NCBI GenBank assembly: GCA_045589235.1
Contig: JAZNOR010000071.1
Location: forward strand, 1 to 63,936
Direction of reading: 5' to 3'
DNA from: RGIG7332 sp045589235
GTDB lineage: Bacteria; Bacillota; Clostridia; Oscillospirales; JAAYXM01
DNA: 63,936 nt
In this document: in pieces, positions 32,075 through 40,210 of the stretch
How the letters are laid out: every line of letters begins with the position of its first letter
How positions within the stretch are numbered: the first letter of the stretch is position 1
The notes under the pieces: model-generated
Database searches by the model: none
What the model saw: only the letters and a program-made list of their open reading frames with translations
What the model was told of the DNA's origin: nothing
Translations under genes and position numbers: made by a program

Positions 32075-32930
32075 CTTCAATTGGAGCTTCCGGCTTTTCT
32101 TGTGCATCCAACATATATTTTTTAATAACCGGATATGTTGCATAGCTTGTCAAAAATCCGCAGAAAGAAAAGAGAATTGTTACGGTTAAGAAAATATCTA
32201 AATACGGAGTTGCAGTAAATGCAAAAACAACACCTATTGAAACTGCAGCAACAAGAAGATTTCTGAAAAATCCCAAAACAGCAAATATATATGCGTTTTT
32301 GAATATTGCTTTTACAGGTAAATAAAATGTTACCGCAAGAGTGTACAGATAATTGCGCATAAACATATAGAAAATTGTAATGATTACGGCGATAAAACGC
32401 ATAAATGAGTAAAAATAATACGTAACTCCTTCTGCTGCGCCCATATTCATAGTTATGTATAGTGCAAAAGAGATAAAAACAAAAATATCAACTATACCAA
32501 AAAGCAAGCCTTGCTTAAAGTTTTCTTTTGCGCGTGTGAAGAGTTCGCTATACCAAACATGTCTTTCAGTTGATAAATTTCTCATTGCATATGCAAAACC
32601 GCAAGTAACAGGACCGTATATAAGTGCTGAAATCGCAAGCAAGATGTACGAAACAGTTGGTGGAAGTGCGATTGCTATTCGCATAATCAAATTAACAAAA
32701 ACCGTTTGTGAAACAACTTCCGGCGAAATATCGAATGCAACAACCGTGCCCGTTACAATTAAACAAATTAACGGTAATATGCAAATTAAATATAAAATAT
32801 TAAAAAAACAAAGACGAGATATTTTCCTTATAAAAAGTTCGAAAAAAGTAAAAACCGCATTTTTCTTTCTTTCATTACGCGATACACCCTTTCCCGGGCG
32901 CAAAAATCTTGACTGACTTTTCTTTGCCAT
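32061..32930 (-). CDS. YesL family membrane protein (DUF624-like)
   Basis: A 289-residue protein with a basic N-terminus and about six hydrophobic helices. The YesL pattern includes FNILYLICILPL near the N-terminus, GPVTCGFAYAMRN in the middle, and an acidic C-terminal tail. Family members often accompany sugar ABC transporters, but none is here. The function is unknown. ATG follows GGAGG by 9 bases, 14 bases after the xerD stop, so it is probably in one unit with proC-spoIIM-xerD. A compact terminator overlaps its stop codon. Confidence 0.75.
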   Translation of the reverse strand: MAKKSQSRFLRPGKGVSRNERKKNAVFTFFELFIRKISRLCFFNILYLICILPLICLIVTGTVVAFDISPEVVSQTVFVNLIMRIAIALPPTVSYILLAISALIYGPVTCGFAYAMRNLSTERHVWYSELFTRAKENFKQGLLFGIVDIFVFISFALYITMNMGAAEGVTYYFYSFMRFIAVIITIFYMFMRNYLYTLAVTFYLPVKAIFKNAYIFAVLGFFRNLLVAAVSIGVVFAFTATPYLDIFLTVTILFSFCGFLTSYATYPVIKKYMLDAQEKPEAPIEEDAE

Positions 32931-32944
32931 TCTTTTTATCCTCC

Positions 32945-33823
32945 TTATTGTGCTCGCGGGTGAAATTTATTATATGTATTTTTTAAATTCTGCTGAAGCA
33001 GCATAGCATAAACCTGTGTAGAAGAAATGTCAGAGTGTCCGAGCATTTCTTGAATTGAACGCAGATCAGCTCCGTTTTGCAAAAGATGCGCGGCAAACGA
33101 GTGCCGCAATGTATGTGGCGTGATTTCTTTTTTAATTCCGGCACTTTCCTGATATGCCTTAATGATTTTCCAAAAGCCTTGACGTGTCATTCTCTCGCCG
33201 GATAAATTAACAAATAACGCCGGATCTGTGAGTTTAACCAAGAGTATGTTTCTTGCATGTTCTATATAGTTTTTAACTGCGGTCACTGCTGCAGGATAAA
33301 GCGGAACAATTCTTTCTTTTTTATCTGAAACAATATGCACAAAACCAATTTCAACGTTAATGTGATTAACATTAAGCGAAATAAGCTCTGAAACCCGCAT
33401 TCCGGTTGCATACAATAATTCAAGCATGGCACGGTCGCGATATCCTTTAAGGGATGCGTTGTCCGGCTGCGCTAAAAGTAAATCAACCTCTGAATTGCTG
33501 AGTATCTGAGGTAATTTCTTTTTGCTTTTTTCTGTTGTAAATCCTTTAGTTGGGTCAGACTCTATCATATCTCGTGCCATTAAATAATGAAAAAAAGAAC
33601 GGAGTGAAGCAATCGTGCGAGTCTGCGTTGCCGAAGATTTACCTTCCTCCTGCAACATAGAGAGGTATGAAGCAACGGTTTCGTTTGAAATTTTAGAAAG
33701 TTTTGCGGGAGCATAGTCTAAAAATTTGCGCACATCACGCATGTAAGACGAAAGTGTGTTAATAGATGCTTTCTTTTCGTTTATTAAAAAGTTTTCATAT
33801 TCGTTTAAACTAAACTTAACCAC
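32945..33823 (-). CDS. xerD: Site-specific tyrosine recombinase XerD/XerC
   Basis: A 292-residue integrase-family recombinase resolving chromosome dimers at dif. It has an N-terminal SAM-like core-binding domain (about 1-85) and a catalytic domain with Arg in TGMRVSEL, His-x-x-Arg in HTLRHSFAAHLLQ, His in LGHSDISST and the nucleophile Tyr in QVYAML. The start is GTG with AAAGGAG 8 bases upstream. The spoIIM-xerD neighbourhood matches Bacillus (ripX), which favours a housekeeping XerD over a mobile-element integrase. No attachment site or phage genes are nearby. Confidence 0.92.
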   Translation of the reverse strand: MVKFSLNEYENFLINEKKASINTLSSYMRDVRKFLDYAPAKLSKISNETVASYLSMLQEEGKSSATQTRTIASLRSFFHYLMARDMIESDPTKGFTTEKSKKKLPQILSNSEVDLLLAQPDNASLKGYRDRAMLELLYATGMRVSELISLNVNHINVEIGFVHIVSDKKERIVPLYPAAVTAVKNYIEHARNILLVKLTDPALFVNLSGERMTRQGFWKIIKAYQESAGIKKEITPHTLRHSFAAHLLQNGADLRSIQEMLGHSDISSTQVYAMLLQQNLKNTYNKFHPRAQ

Positions 33824-33840
33824 GCAAAACTCTCCTTTCT

Positions 33841-34434
33841 TTAAATAAATAACTTAGTGATAAACGGAGTTAGAAAAAAGTCCAAAACGGATTCTATACA
33901 AAGGATTAACGTAATAATTCCGCAAACGATAAAATATCCTTTTGGAAATATCGAACCTGTTATAACTCGTCTTTTGTTTGAAAACATATTTATCTGTCTG
34001 TATGAAGTTGATAAACAAAATGATGAGATTAAAATAATACACGGAATTAAAATAAAAGAATTTATTCCTAAATATGATAAAGCAATTGCAATACCTCGAC
34101 TTCCGAAAATCTTCATAATCGTGCCTATAGAAAAACCCAGAAAAAAACCTTTGCATAAAGTGATTACAGGTATAGCTAAAACACCGATCACGCTGAAGGA
34201 AAATGCAAATATAATAATCGGATATTTAAAAGCTGACCAAAGATATGTAAAATAATTTTGTTCGTTTAGCGCTGAGGTTTTTAAACTGTTTATCGAATTT
34301 GTCAGTTCATTGGCTGTGTCAGCATTTATATATGCAGATGCAGCTGAACCAACAAGGATTCCGCAAAAAAGCAGAAAAGACAACGCGATAATAGTGACTG
34401 AATTTGAGTTTTCCGATTTGTTTATAAGCTTCAT
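33841..34434 (-). CDS. spoIIM: Stage II sporulation protein M
   Basis: A 197-residue protein with about five membrane helices, one of the SpoIID-SpoIIM-SpoIIP complex that thins septal peptidoglycan so the mother cell can engulf the forespore. The family pattern GFFLGFSIGTIMKIFG is visible, as are an N-terminal helix and an FTYLWSAFKYP loop. AAAGGGG precedes the ATG. Its presence supports a sporulating organism. A SpoIID-like protein is also in the window (40211), but SpoIIP is not. Confidence 0.9.
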   Translation of the reverse strand: MKLINKSENSNSVTIIALSFLLFCGILVGSAASAYINADTANELTNSINSLKTSALNEQNYFTYLWSAFKYPIIIFAFSFSVIGVLAIPVITLCKGFFLGFSIGTIMKIFGSRGIAIALSYLGINSFILIPCIILISSFCLSTSYRQINMFSNKRRVITGSIFPKGYFIVCGIITLILCIESVLDFFLTPFITKLFI

Positions 34435-34486
34435 ATTGCTCGTCCCCTTTCTTCATATAAATATGAAAAAAGAAGTGCAAATATTC

Positions 34487-35284
34487 TTATTTACCTAATT
34501 CATCTGCGCGCAATACAGTACGCTTAAAAACTTCATCAATTGTTTTTTCAAAATTAAAATCATCAAATGCAGTAAGTCCTGCAAGGGTAGTTCCACCCGG
34601 ACTTGTAACTTGTGCAATGAGCTCATCAGGTGTTTTGTCTGTGTTTTTCATTAAATGAGATACTCCATGCATAGTAGATACCGCCAGGTTATATGAGTTT
34701 TCATAGCTCATTCCGCTTCTGACGCCTGAATCTACCATTGCTTTAACAAATCTAAAAAAGAACGCCGGAGCCGAGCTTGAAAGCGGGATGGTTCTGTTGA
34801 TTTCATCTTCTCTTACTTCAACAATATCACCGGATGCTTTGAATATATCACAAACAATATGATAAATATCATCCGGTACACCGGCAGTGCGTGCAATAGC
34901 AGTACAACCAAATCCAACAGTTATTGGCGTGTTTGGCATAACACGTATAGCACAAAGGTCTCCAAGTGCGGTTTTAAGTCGTTCAACAGAAACGCCTGCG
35001 AGCATTGAAACCAATGCTTTACCTGAAAACATCCCTTTTAAATCTTTTGCAACGACATCAAGCATTTGCGGTTTGATTCCCAGAAAAATCAAATCGCTAT
35101 TCTCGCAAACTGCGCGATTTGAATTAACCGCTGTTATTCCATCGAATTTTTTAAGATTTTCCGCATTGGGGTCGAATGCAAAAATATTATTTGTTTTTAC
35201 TATTTTCGAATTAAGTGCAGCTCGTAAAATCGAACCTGCCATATTCCCAACGCCACAAAAGCCTAGTTTAAGATTTTCATACAT
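34487..35284 (-). CDS. proC: Pyrroline-5-carboxylate reductase
   Basis: Last step of proline synthesis, 1-pyrroline-5-carboxylate to proline using NAD(P)H. It has 265 residues: an N-terminal Rossmann motif GFCGVGNMAGSILRA, FLGIKPQM, RVMPNTP, and the C-terminal signature (SPGGTTLAGL) of the helical dimer domain. No proA or proB is nearby, so the pyrroline may derive from ornithine or an unlinked locus. AAGGAG lies 10 bases before the ATG. A promoter with an overlapping inverted repeat precedes it. Confidence 0.95.
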   Translation of the reverse strand: MYENLKLGFCGVGNMAGSILRAALNSKIVKTNNIFAFDPNAENLKKFDGITAVNSNRAVCENSDLIFLGIKPQMLDVVAKDLKGMFSGKALVSMLAGVSVERLKTALGDLCAIRVMPNTPITVGFGCTAIARTAGVPDDIYHIVCDIFKASGDIVEVREDEINRTIPLSSSAPAFFFRFVKAMVDSGVRSGMSYENSYNLAVSTMHGVSHLMKNTDKTPDELIAQVTSPGGTTLAGLTAFDDFNFEKTIDEVFKRTVLRADELGK

Positions 35285-35333
35285 CAGTTTTTATCTCCTT
35301 ACAAAACAACTTTACATAAAACCGACAAAATAA

Positions 35334-35368
35334 AATATACATTATTTCACTCAATTTTTCAAGTGAAA
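35334..35368 (-). promoter_or_regulatory. proC promoter with overlapping inverted repeat
   Basis: On the minus strand TTGAAA (35357-35362), a 17-base spacer and TATATT (35334-35339). Arms TTTCACT (35345-35351) and AGTGAAA (35362-35368) bracket the -35 region and could bind a repressor. Confidence 0.6.
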
Positions 35369-35409
35369 ATAAAGGAAAAATTAATTTTTGTACAAATAGA
35401 CCAAAAATT

Positions 35410-35433
35410 TTATGTAAACAAAATTATGTAAAC
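35410..35433 (+). repeat. Tandem TTATGTAAAC direct repeat
   Basis: Two exact ten-base copies at 35410-35419 and 35424-35433 with a 14-base period lie in the AT-rich gap between proC and the SCIFF maturase gene. No function is assigned. Confidence 0.5.
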
Positions 35434-35483
35434 TAACTTAACTACATTCCCTTGTGGTCAACTTCTCTGCTCTATACAAGAGC

Positions 35484-35516
35484 AAAAAAGAAAGACCGTA
35501 ACTTTTGTTACGGTCT
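35484..35516 (-). terminator. Terminator of the SCIFF operon
   Basis: Ten-base arms AGACCGTAAC and GTTACGGTCT with a four-base loop lie ten bases after the maturase stop codon. The minus strand has a TTTCTTTTTT tail. Confidence 0.9.
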
Positions 35517-35526
35517 CAAAATCAAA

Positions 35527-36888
35527 TTAGTCTTTAAGCGCATCGTGTACTTTTAACATAATAGCACATTCTAAACGTTTGCGTTCAAGCTCACAACCGA
35601 GCTCGTATGGGTCAACTAAATTTCCATTCATATTTAAATTAGCTGCACTGCAACCGCCACTGCAATAGAATTTAGCCCAACATGTTTTACACTTTTCTCT
35701 TGTGCAAATATTAAGTGCCATAAACTCTTTGGAAATATCAGGGTTGAACGTTTTGTCAATTACATTACCCATCTTATATTCTTCTTTGCCAACGAATTGG
35801 TGGCATGGATAAACATCGCCTTCAGGCGTTATCGCAGCATACTCATACCCTGCTCCGCATCCGCGAATGCGTTTTATAACACAAGGACCTTGCTTTAAGT
35901 CAACCAAGAAATGAAAAAAGTTAAAATCACGACGTTCTTTCATAATTTCAGCAAGCTTTTCATATTCTTCGAAGATCCTTGAAATATCTTCATCATGCAG
36001 CGCATAAGAACAGCTTGCTTCCGCAGTAACCGGTTCGACGGACAGCTGATCAAAACCCAAATCTGCAATATGCAAAACATCCTGCACAAAGTCTAAATTA
36101 TCATGAGTGAACGTTCCGCGAACATAATAGTCTAATTTTTTATCTCGAGCATCAACTAAAGCTTTAAACTTTGGAACGATATGCTCATAACTACCCGAAC
36201 CGCTAACTGTTTTTCTCATATTATCATTAACTTCAGGTCTACCGTCAAGAGATAAAACAACATTAGACATTTCGCGGTTTATGTAATCTATGTTTTCTTG
36301 ATTTAAAGCAAGACCATTCGTTGTTATTGTAAAGCGAAAAACTTTATTATGAATCTTAGCCTGTTCTTTTGCATATTCAACAGCTTCTTTAACGGAATCC
36401 ATTGCCATAAGAGGTTCGCCGCCAAAAAAGTCAATTTCAATATTACGTCTGCTTTGTGAACGTGCAATAACATAGTCAATAGCAGCTTTTGCAACTTCCG
36501 GAGGCATAAGCTTGCGACCTGTGCCAAAGTCTCCAGTTGACGCAAAACAGTATTTACAACGCAAATTGCAATCATGTGATATATGCAAACACAGTGCCTT
36601 AAGTGGTGGGTTCTCAGGAAAAGCACGACTTACATCGATATAGTCATCATCTGCGAATAAAAGCCCGTTTTCACAAAGCTTATAAAGTTCTGCATATGCA
36701 GCTTCACATTCTTCTCTTGATGCCACCGAGCTCAATGAGCTGATAATCTCCACCGGACAGCAGCTGTTTTGCGGTTTCTCTTCCATAAGTTCAAGCACGC
36801 GGAAAGCAATGTCATCAAGCGCGTGAACAGCACCGCTATTGACGTCTATAGCAATGTTGTATCCGCCTTGTCTATATGTATGTACCAT
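35527..36888 (-). CDS. scfB: SCIFF peptide maturase (radical SAM, thioether-forming)
   Basis: Radical SAM enzyme installing thioether bridges from cysteines of the SCIFF precursor. It has 453 residues. The N-terminus (about 1-90) is a peptide-recognition element (VHTYRQGGYNIAID). The radical SAM cluster is C-x3-C-x2-C in HDCNLRCKYCF, followed by FFGGEPL. The SPASM/auxiliary-cluster region is Cys-rich (GCGAGYEY, VYPCHQF, CTREKCKTCWAKFYCSGGC, and a late GCELE). ATG 36888 is chosen because GAGGAT lies 6 bases upstream; a longer frame reads into the precursor gene. It is the last gene of the operon. Confidence 0.95.
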   Translation of the reverse strand: MVHTYRQGGYNIAIDVNSGAVHALDDIAFRVLELMEEKPQNSCCPVEIISSLSSVASREECEAAYAELYKLCENGLLFADDDYIDVSRAFPENPPLKALCLHISHDCNLRCKYCFASTGDFGTGRKLMPPEVAKAAIDYVIARSQSRRNIEIDFFGGEPLMAMDSVKEAVEYAKEQAKIHNKVFRFTITTNGLALNQENIDYINREMSNVVLSLDGRPEVNDNMRKTVSGSGSYEHIVPKFKALVDARDKKLDYYVRGTFTHDNLDFVQDVLHIADLGFDQLSVEPVTAEASCSYALHDEDISRIFEEYEKLAEIMKERRDFNFFHFLVDLKQGPCVIKRIRGCGAGYEYAAITPEGDVYPCHQFVGKEEYKMGNVIDKTFNPDISKEFMALNICTREKCKTCWAKFYCSGGCSAANLNMNGNLVDPYELGCELERKRLECAIMLKVHDALKD

Positions 36889-36916
36889 TTTTTTATCCTC
36901 ACTAAAAACAATAGTA

Positions 36917-36943
36917 GACGGGCTGCCACATTGGCAACCCGTC
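36917..36943 (-). promoter_or_regulatory. Intercistronic hairpin between SCIFF precursor and maturase
   Basis: Twelve-base arms with one mismatch (GACGGGTTGCCA/TGGCAGCCCGTC on the minus strand) and a three-base loop, without an immediate T-run in the direction of transcription. It probably acts as a partial attenuator or 3' stabiliser, giving more precursor than enzyme. Confidence 0.7.
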
Positions 36944-36959
36944 TTTTTTGCAAGATTAA

Positions 36960-37103
36960 TTATTTCTTGTTCTCGCACTTCTGATTTGCAACTGTGCAAG
37001 AAGTCTTGCAAGCAGACTGGCAAGAGGTCTGGCACTCGCCGCAACCGCCCTTGCAAGCACTCTCTTTTAATACTGCGGAATTAATTGTTTTAACATGATT
37101 CAT
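36960..37103 (-). CDS. scfA: SCIFF (six-cysteines-in-forty-five) ranthipeptide precursor
   Basis: A 47-residue precursor, MNHVKTINSAVLKESAC at the N-terminus, then a Cys-rich core with GGCGECQTSC, QSACKTSC and NQKCENKK. Cysteines are at 17, 21, 24, 28, 32, 36 and 43. The canonical SCIFF has six, so C17 is extra. AAGGAG lies 9 bases before the ATG. The maturase gene follows. Such peptides are classed as ranthipeptides and are nearly universal in Clostridia; a signalling role has been proposed. No obvious protease or exporter gene is dedicated to it here. Confidence 0.95.
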   Translation of the reverse strand: MNHVKTINSAVLKESACKGGCGECQTSCQSACKTSCTVANQKCENKK

Positions 37104-37125
37104 AATCACATTCTCCTTTTGTTTA

Positions 37126-37533
37126 TTATTTTATTTTATGGCGACGCGGACGTATAACAGCAGCAGATAAACCGCCAAACACCGCACCGACCATATATGC
37201 AAGAATACAGAAAAGATTTAAATTTTGCGGAACAATTCGCATAAAAATTATAATTCCGGCAAAATATGCAAGCGCAATGTTAACTATCGCCTGAACGAGC
37301 GATGTAAGAAGCGCCCTGCCAATTGATTTCGACGATAAATATGCCGATACAGCAGAGCCAAAAAAACAAGACAACGACGTTAACATAGGTAAAGTTTTCT
37401 CCGAAAATGCTTGAGAAATTACCAAAAATGAAAACAGCAACATAAGTAAAATCGAAACAAAAATTCCAATTATACCCGAAAGAAAAACTGTTATCATAGG
37501 ATTTACCATTTTCTTATCATCAAATCTTTTCAA
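37126..37533 (-). CDS. TIGR04086 family membrane protein
   Basis: A 135-residue protein with four hydrophobic helices and a basic C-terminus (RPRRHKIK). Proteins of the TIGR04086 family are known to sit beside SCIFF genes in Clostridia, and this one lies between yajC and scfA. Its function is unknown; a link to export or handling of the peptide is only a guess from context. TTG is the start, since AAGGGG precedes it by about 8 bases; the next in-frame ATG is eight codons later. The hairpin at 37545-37577 abuts its ribosome binding site. Confidence 0.85.
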   Translation of the reverse strand: MKRFDDKKMVNPMITVFLSGIIGIFVSILLMLLFSFLVISQAFSEKTLPMLTSLSCFFGSAVSAYLSSKSIGRALLTSLVQAIVNIALAYFAGIIIFMRIVPQNLNLFCILAYMVGAVFGGLSAAVIRPRRHKIK

Positions 37534-37544
37534 AAAACCATCCC

Positions 37545-37577
37545 CTTGAATAAGCTTTCATCAAATACTTATTCAAG
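37545..37577 (-). repeat. Perfect inverted repeat before the TIGR04086 gene
   Basis: Arms CTTGAATAAG and CTTATTCAAG (ten bases) with a 13-base loop lie between yajC and the TIGR04086 gene. The GGGG Shine-Dalgarno stretch starts at the foot of the stem, so the stem may modulate translation. Confidence 0.7.
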
Positions 37578-37595
37578 AAAAATGAATTTAATGCA

Positions 37596-37964
37596 TTAAT
37601 TTAATCCATTTGACTCATCCAGCTTTTCTTCGACCTTATCTTCAACCTTTTCCTTTGTACCGATGGCCCAACGTGTAATGCGAAGCTTGACCCCGTCAGC
37701 ACCGGTTTCAATTGTAATGAGATCTTCTTTATCGTTAACATTTGTAACCTTACCAACGATACCACCGATAGTAGTAATCTTATCGCCTACTTTAAGTTCA
37801 TTTCTCATCGTATCAACTTCTTTTTTGCGTTTCTTTTCCGGACGAATAATAAAGAAATAGAACACAACAAAAATAAGAATGATCGGAAGAAATGCTGAAA
37901 TCATAGAACTACCTGACGTGACTTCAGTTGTTGCTTCACCTGTCAAAAAGAATAAATTCATCAT
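37596..37964 (-). CDS. yajC: Preprotein translocase subunit YajC
   Basis: A 122-residue Sec accessory protein associated with SecDF. It has a short extracytoplasmic N-terminus, one membrane helix (about 22-42) with the family motif FYFFIIRPEKKRKKE, and a cytoplasmic domain (GDKITTIGGIVGKV) with an acidic tail. The first of two tandem ATG codons is taken; GGAGG lies 11 bases upstream. It follows tgt, as in many bacteria, though secDF is 26 kb away here rather than adjacent. Confidence 0.95.
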   Translation of the reverse strand: MMNLFFLTGEATTEVTSGSSMISAFLPIILIFVVFYFFIIRPEKKRKKEVDTMRNELKVGDKITTIGGIVGKVTNVNDKEDLITIETGADGVKLRITRWAIGTKEKVEDKVEEKLDESNGLN

Positions 37965-38033
37965 TTTAAAATTTACCTCCATAATCATTTAATAATATAA
38001 TAACCTATTGCGCCAAAAATTACAAGTATAATT

Positions 38034-39170
38034 TTATAAATTACGCAAATCAATTTTCCCGGACCACTTCTCCCTGAAATCATCAAAAGTATCATTATCA
38101 AGAGCGTCTCGTATTTTTTGCAATAAAGTATTGTAAAAATGCAGATTATGAGTTACAGCAAGTCGCATTGCGAGCATTTCATCAGCTTTGAATAAATGGC
38201 GCAGATATGCTCTTGTATGATTTTTACAAGTCGGACAGTCGCACATCGGATCAATCGGTGAATTATCAAGCTTGTATTTTTCATTTTTAATATTTATAGT
38301 ACCGGCACTCCACGTGTATAAATGTCCGTGTCGTGCATTTCTGGCCGGCATAACACAATCAAAGAAGTCAACGCCTCGTGCAACCGCCTCGATAATGTTA
38401 CTCGGTGTACCGACGCCCATAAGATATCTGGGTTTATCTTTCGGCATGTGTGGCTCAACTGCATCTATGATTCTGTACATATCTTCAGTGCTCTCACCTA
38501 CTGCAAGACCGCCAATTGCATAACCTGGTAAGTTCAGCTTTGCAATATCCTGCATATGAGAAATTCTTATATCCTCATAAACCCCACCTTGATTTATACC
38601 AAAAAGAACCTGACCCGGGTTTACTGCATCAGGCAAAGAATTAAGTCTTGCAAGCTCTTCTTTACAACGAACAAGCCAACGTGTTGTGCGCGCGCAGGAT
38701 TTTTCGACATAATCGCGTGGTGACGGGTTTTCGATGCATTCATCAAATGCCATCGCGATATCAGAGCCAAGCTTTGATTGCACCTGCATTGATTCTTCCG
38801 GCCCCATAAAAATTCTGCGACCATCTATATGAGATGCGAAGGTAACGCCTTCTTCGGATATCTTCCGAAGTCCTGACAATGAAAAAACCTGAAATCCGCC
38901 ACTATCAGTGAGAATAGGTCCATCCCAATTCATAAACTTATGCAATCCTCCAAGGGAGGAAACAACATCCTCACCAGGACGCAAATGTAAATGATAAGTG
39001 TTAGAAAGCTCTACCTGGCAATGAATATTTTTTAAGTCGCCTGCATCAAGCGCTCCTTTAATTGCCGCCTGCGTTCCTACATTCATAAAGACAGGCGTCT
39101 GAATAACACCATGTGGCGTATGAAACTCTCCACGGCGCGCCCTGCCGTTTGTTTTGTGAAGTTTAAACAT
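38034..39170 (-). CDS. tgt: Queuine (preQ1) tRNA-ribosyltransferase
   Basis: Exchanges guanine-34 for preQ1 in tRNAs for Asn, Asp, His and Tyr. It has 378 residues. The catalytic Asp is in LTDSGGFQVFSLS, the substrate-binding site has GGLAVGE, and the second Asp is in FDCVMPARNARHG. The zinc site is CDCPTC and a downstream HNLHFYN. It is downstream of queA by 9 bases, the normal order for queuosine synthesis. No queC-D-E-F genes are in the window and no preQ1 riboswitch is evident, so preQ1 may be made elsewhere or salvaged. Confidence 0.96.
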   Translation of the reverse strand: MFKLHKTNGRARRGEFHTPHGVIQTPVFMNVGTQAAIKGALDAGDLKNIHCQVELSNTYHLHLRPGEDVVSSLGGLHKFMNWDGPILTDSGGFQVFSLSGLRKISEEGVTFASHIDGRRIFMGPEESMQVQSKLGSDIAMAFDECIENPSPRDYVEKSCARTTRWLVRCKEELARLNSLPDAVNPGQVLFGINQGGVYEDIRISHMQDIAKLNLPGYAIGGLAVGESTEDMYRIIDAVEPHMPKDKPRYLMGVGTPSNIIEAVARGVDFFDCVMPARNARHGHLYTWSAGTINIKNEKYKLDNSPIDPMCDCPTCKNHTRAYLRHLFKADEMLAMRLAVTHNLHFYNTLLQKIRDALDNDTFDDFREKWSGKIDLRNL

Positions 39171-39179
39171 AGTTCACCT

Positions 39180-40199
39180 CTAGTAAATAAACATTGCATC
39201 TCCGAAACTGAAGAAGCGGTATTTTTCAGAAATTGCAGTATTGTAAGCGTTTAAAACATTTTCTCTTCCGGCGAGAGCAGAAACAAGCATTATAAGAGTG
39301 CTTTCCGGCAAATGAAAATTAGTGATCAAAGCATCAAGCACGTGGAATTTATATCCCGGATAAATAAAAATATCTGTCCAACCACTTTTTTTGATAAAAT
39401 CCCCATTTTCATCAGTTGCAGATTCTATTGTTCTGCAGGAAGTTGTACCAACAGCAACTACCCTGCCGCCGTTTTTCTTTGCATTTAATATTTTACCAAT
39501 ACTTTCATCCGATATTTCAAAATATTCGCTGTGCATCTTATGATTTAAAATATCATCTTCTTTAACTGGTCTGAATGTACCAAGACCGACGTGCAACGTA
39601 ACAAACGCTGTTTCTACGCCTTTTTCACGCAATGCTTCAAGAAGTTCTCTTGTGAAATGGAGTCCTGCCGTAGGTGCTGCCGCAGAGCCGATATTGCGCG
39701 AATAAACCGTTTGGTACCTTTCCGGGTCATTTAGTTGTTCGTGGATGTACGGCGGAAGCGGCATTTTTCCCAATTGCTCTAAAATTTCAAGGAAAATTCC
39801 ATCATAATGAAACTTTATGTGGCGATTTCCCTCTACTTCTGCCAAAACGGTTGCAGTAAGCAAACCATCTCCGAAAACAAGATTTGTTCCGGTACGTGTT
39901 TTTTTACCGGGTCGTGTCATACACTCCCACACTCCGTCGCCTAAATCGCGAAGTAGTAATACCTCAACTGCGCCACCGGTTTCACGCGCGCCGATAAGGC
40001 GCGCAGGAAGAACTCTGGAATCGTTAAGCACCAAACAATCTCCGGGACTTAACATATCCAGAATATCCGAAAAATGCTTATGCTCAGTTTTGCCGGTTTG
40101 TTTATTAAGCGTTAAAAGTCGCGAACTGTCGCGTTTATCAAGAGGAGTTTGTGCAATGAGCTCCTCTGGCAAATCAAAATAAAAATCACTTTTTCTCAT
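39180..40199 (-). CDS. queA: S-adenosylmethionine:tRNA ribosyltransferase-isomerase
   Basis: Transfers and isomerises the ribosyl group of SAM onto preQ1-tRNA to give epoxyqueuosine. It has 339 residues with the family N-terminus FDLPEELIAQTPLDKRDSSR, the motif PTAGLHFT, and HVGLGTFRPV, VAVGTTSCRT and FHLPESTLIMLVSA in the C-terminal half. It lies between the SpoIID-like gene and tgt in one minus-strand unit. AGGAAAG precedes the ATG. Confidence 0.96.
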   Translation of the reverse strand: MRKSDFYFDLPEELIAQTPLDKRDSSRLLTLNKQTGKTEHKHFSDILDMLSPGDCLVLNDSRVLPARLIGARETGGAVEVLLLRDLGDGVWECMTRPGKKTRTGTNLVFGDGLLTATVLAEVEGNRHIKFHYDGIFLEILEQLGKMPLPPYIHEQLNDPERYQTVYSRNIGSAAAPTAGLHFTRELLEALREKGVETAFVTLHVGLGTFRPVKEDDILNHKMHSEYFEISDESIGKILNAKKNGGRVVAVGTTSCRTIESATDENGDFIKKSGWTDIFIYPGYKFHVLDALITNFHLPESTLIMLVSALAGRENVLNAYNTAISEKYRFFSFGDAMFIY

Positions 40200-40210
40200 A
40201 ACATTCTTTC

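Noticed and set aside
32945..33823. Phage or integrative-element integrase
   Set aside because: Length, catalytic motifs and the spoIIM neighbourhood match housekeeping XerD. No att repeats or cargo genes are visible.
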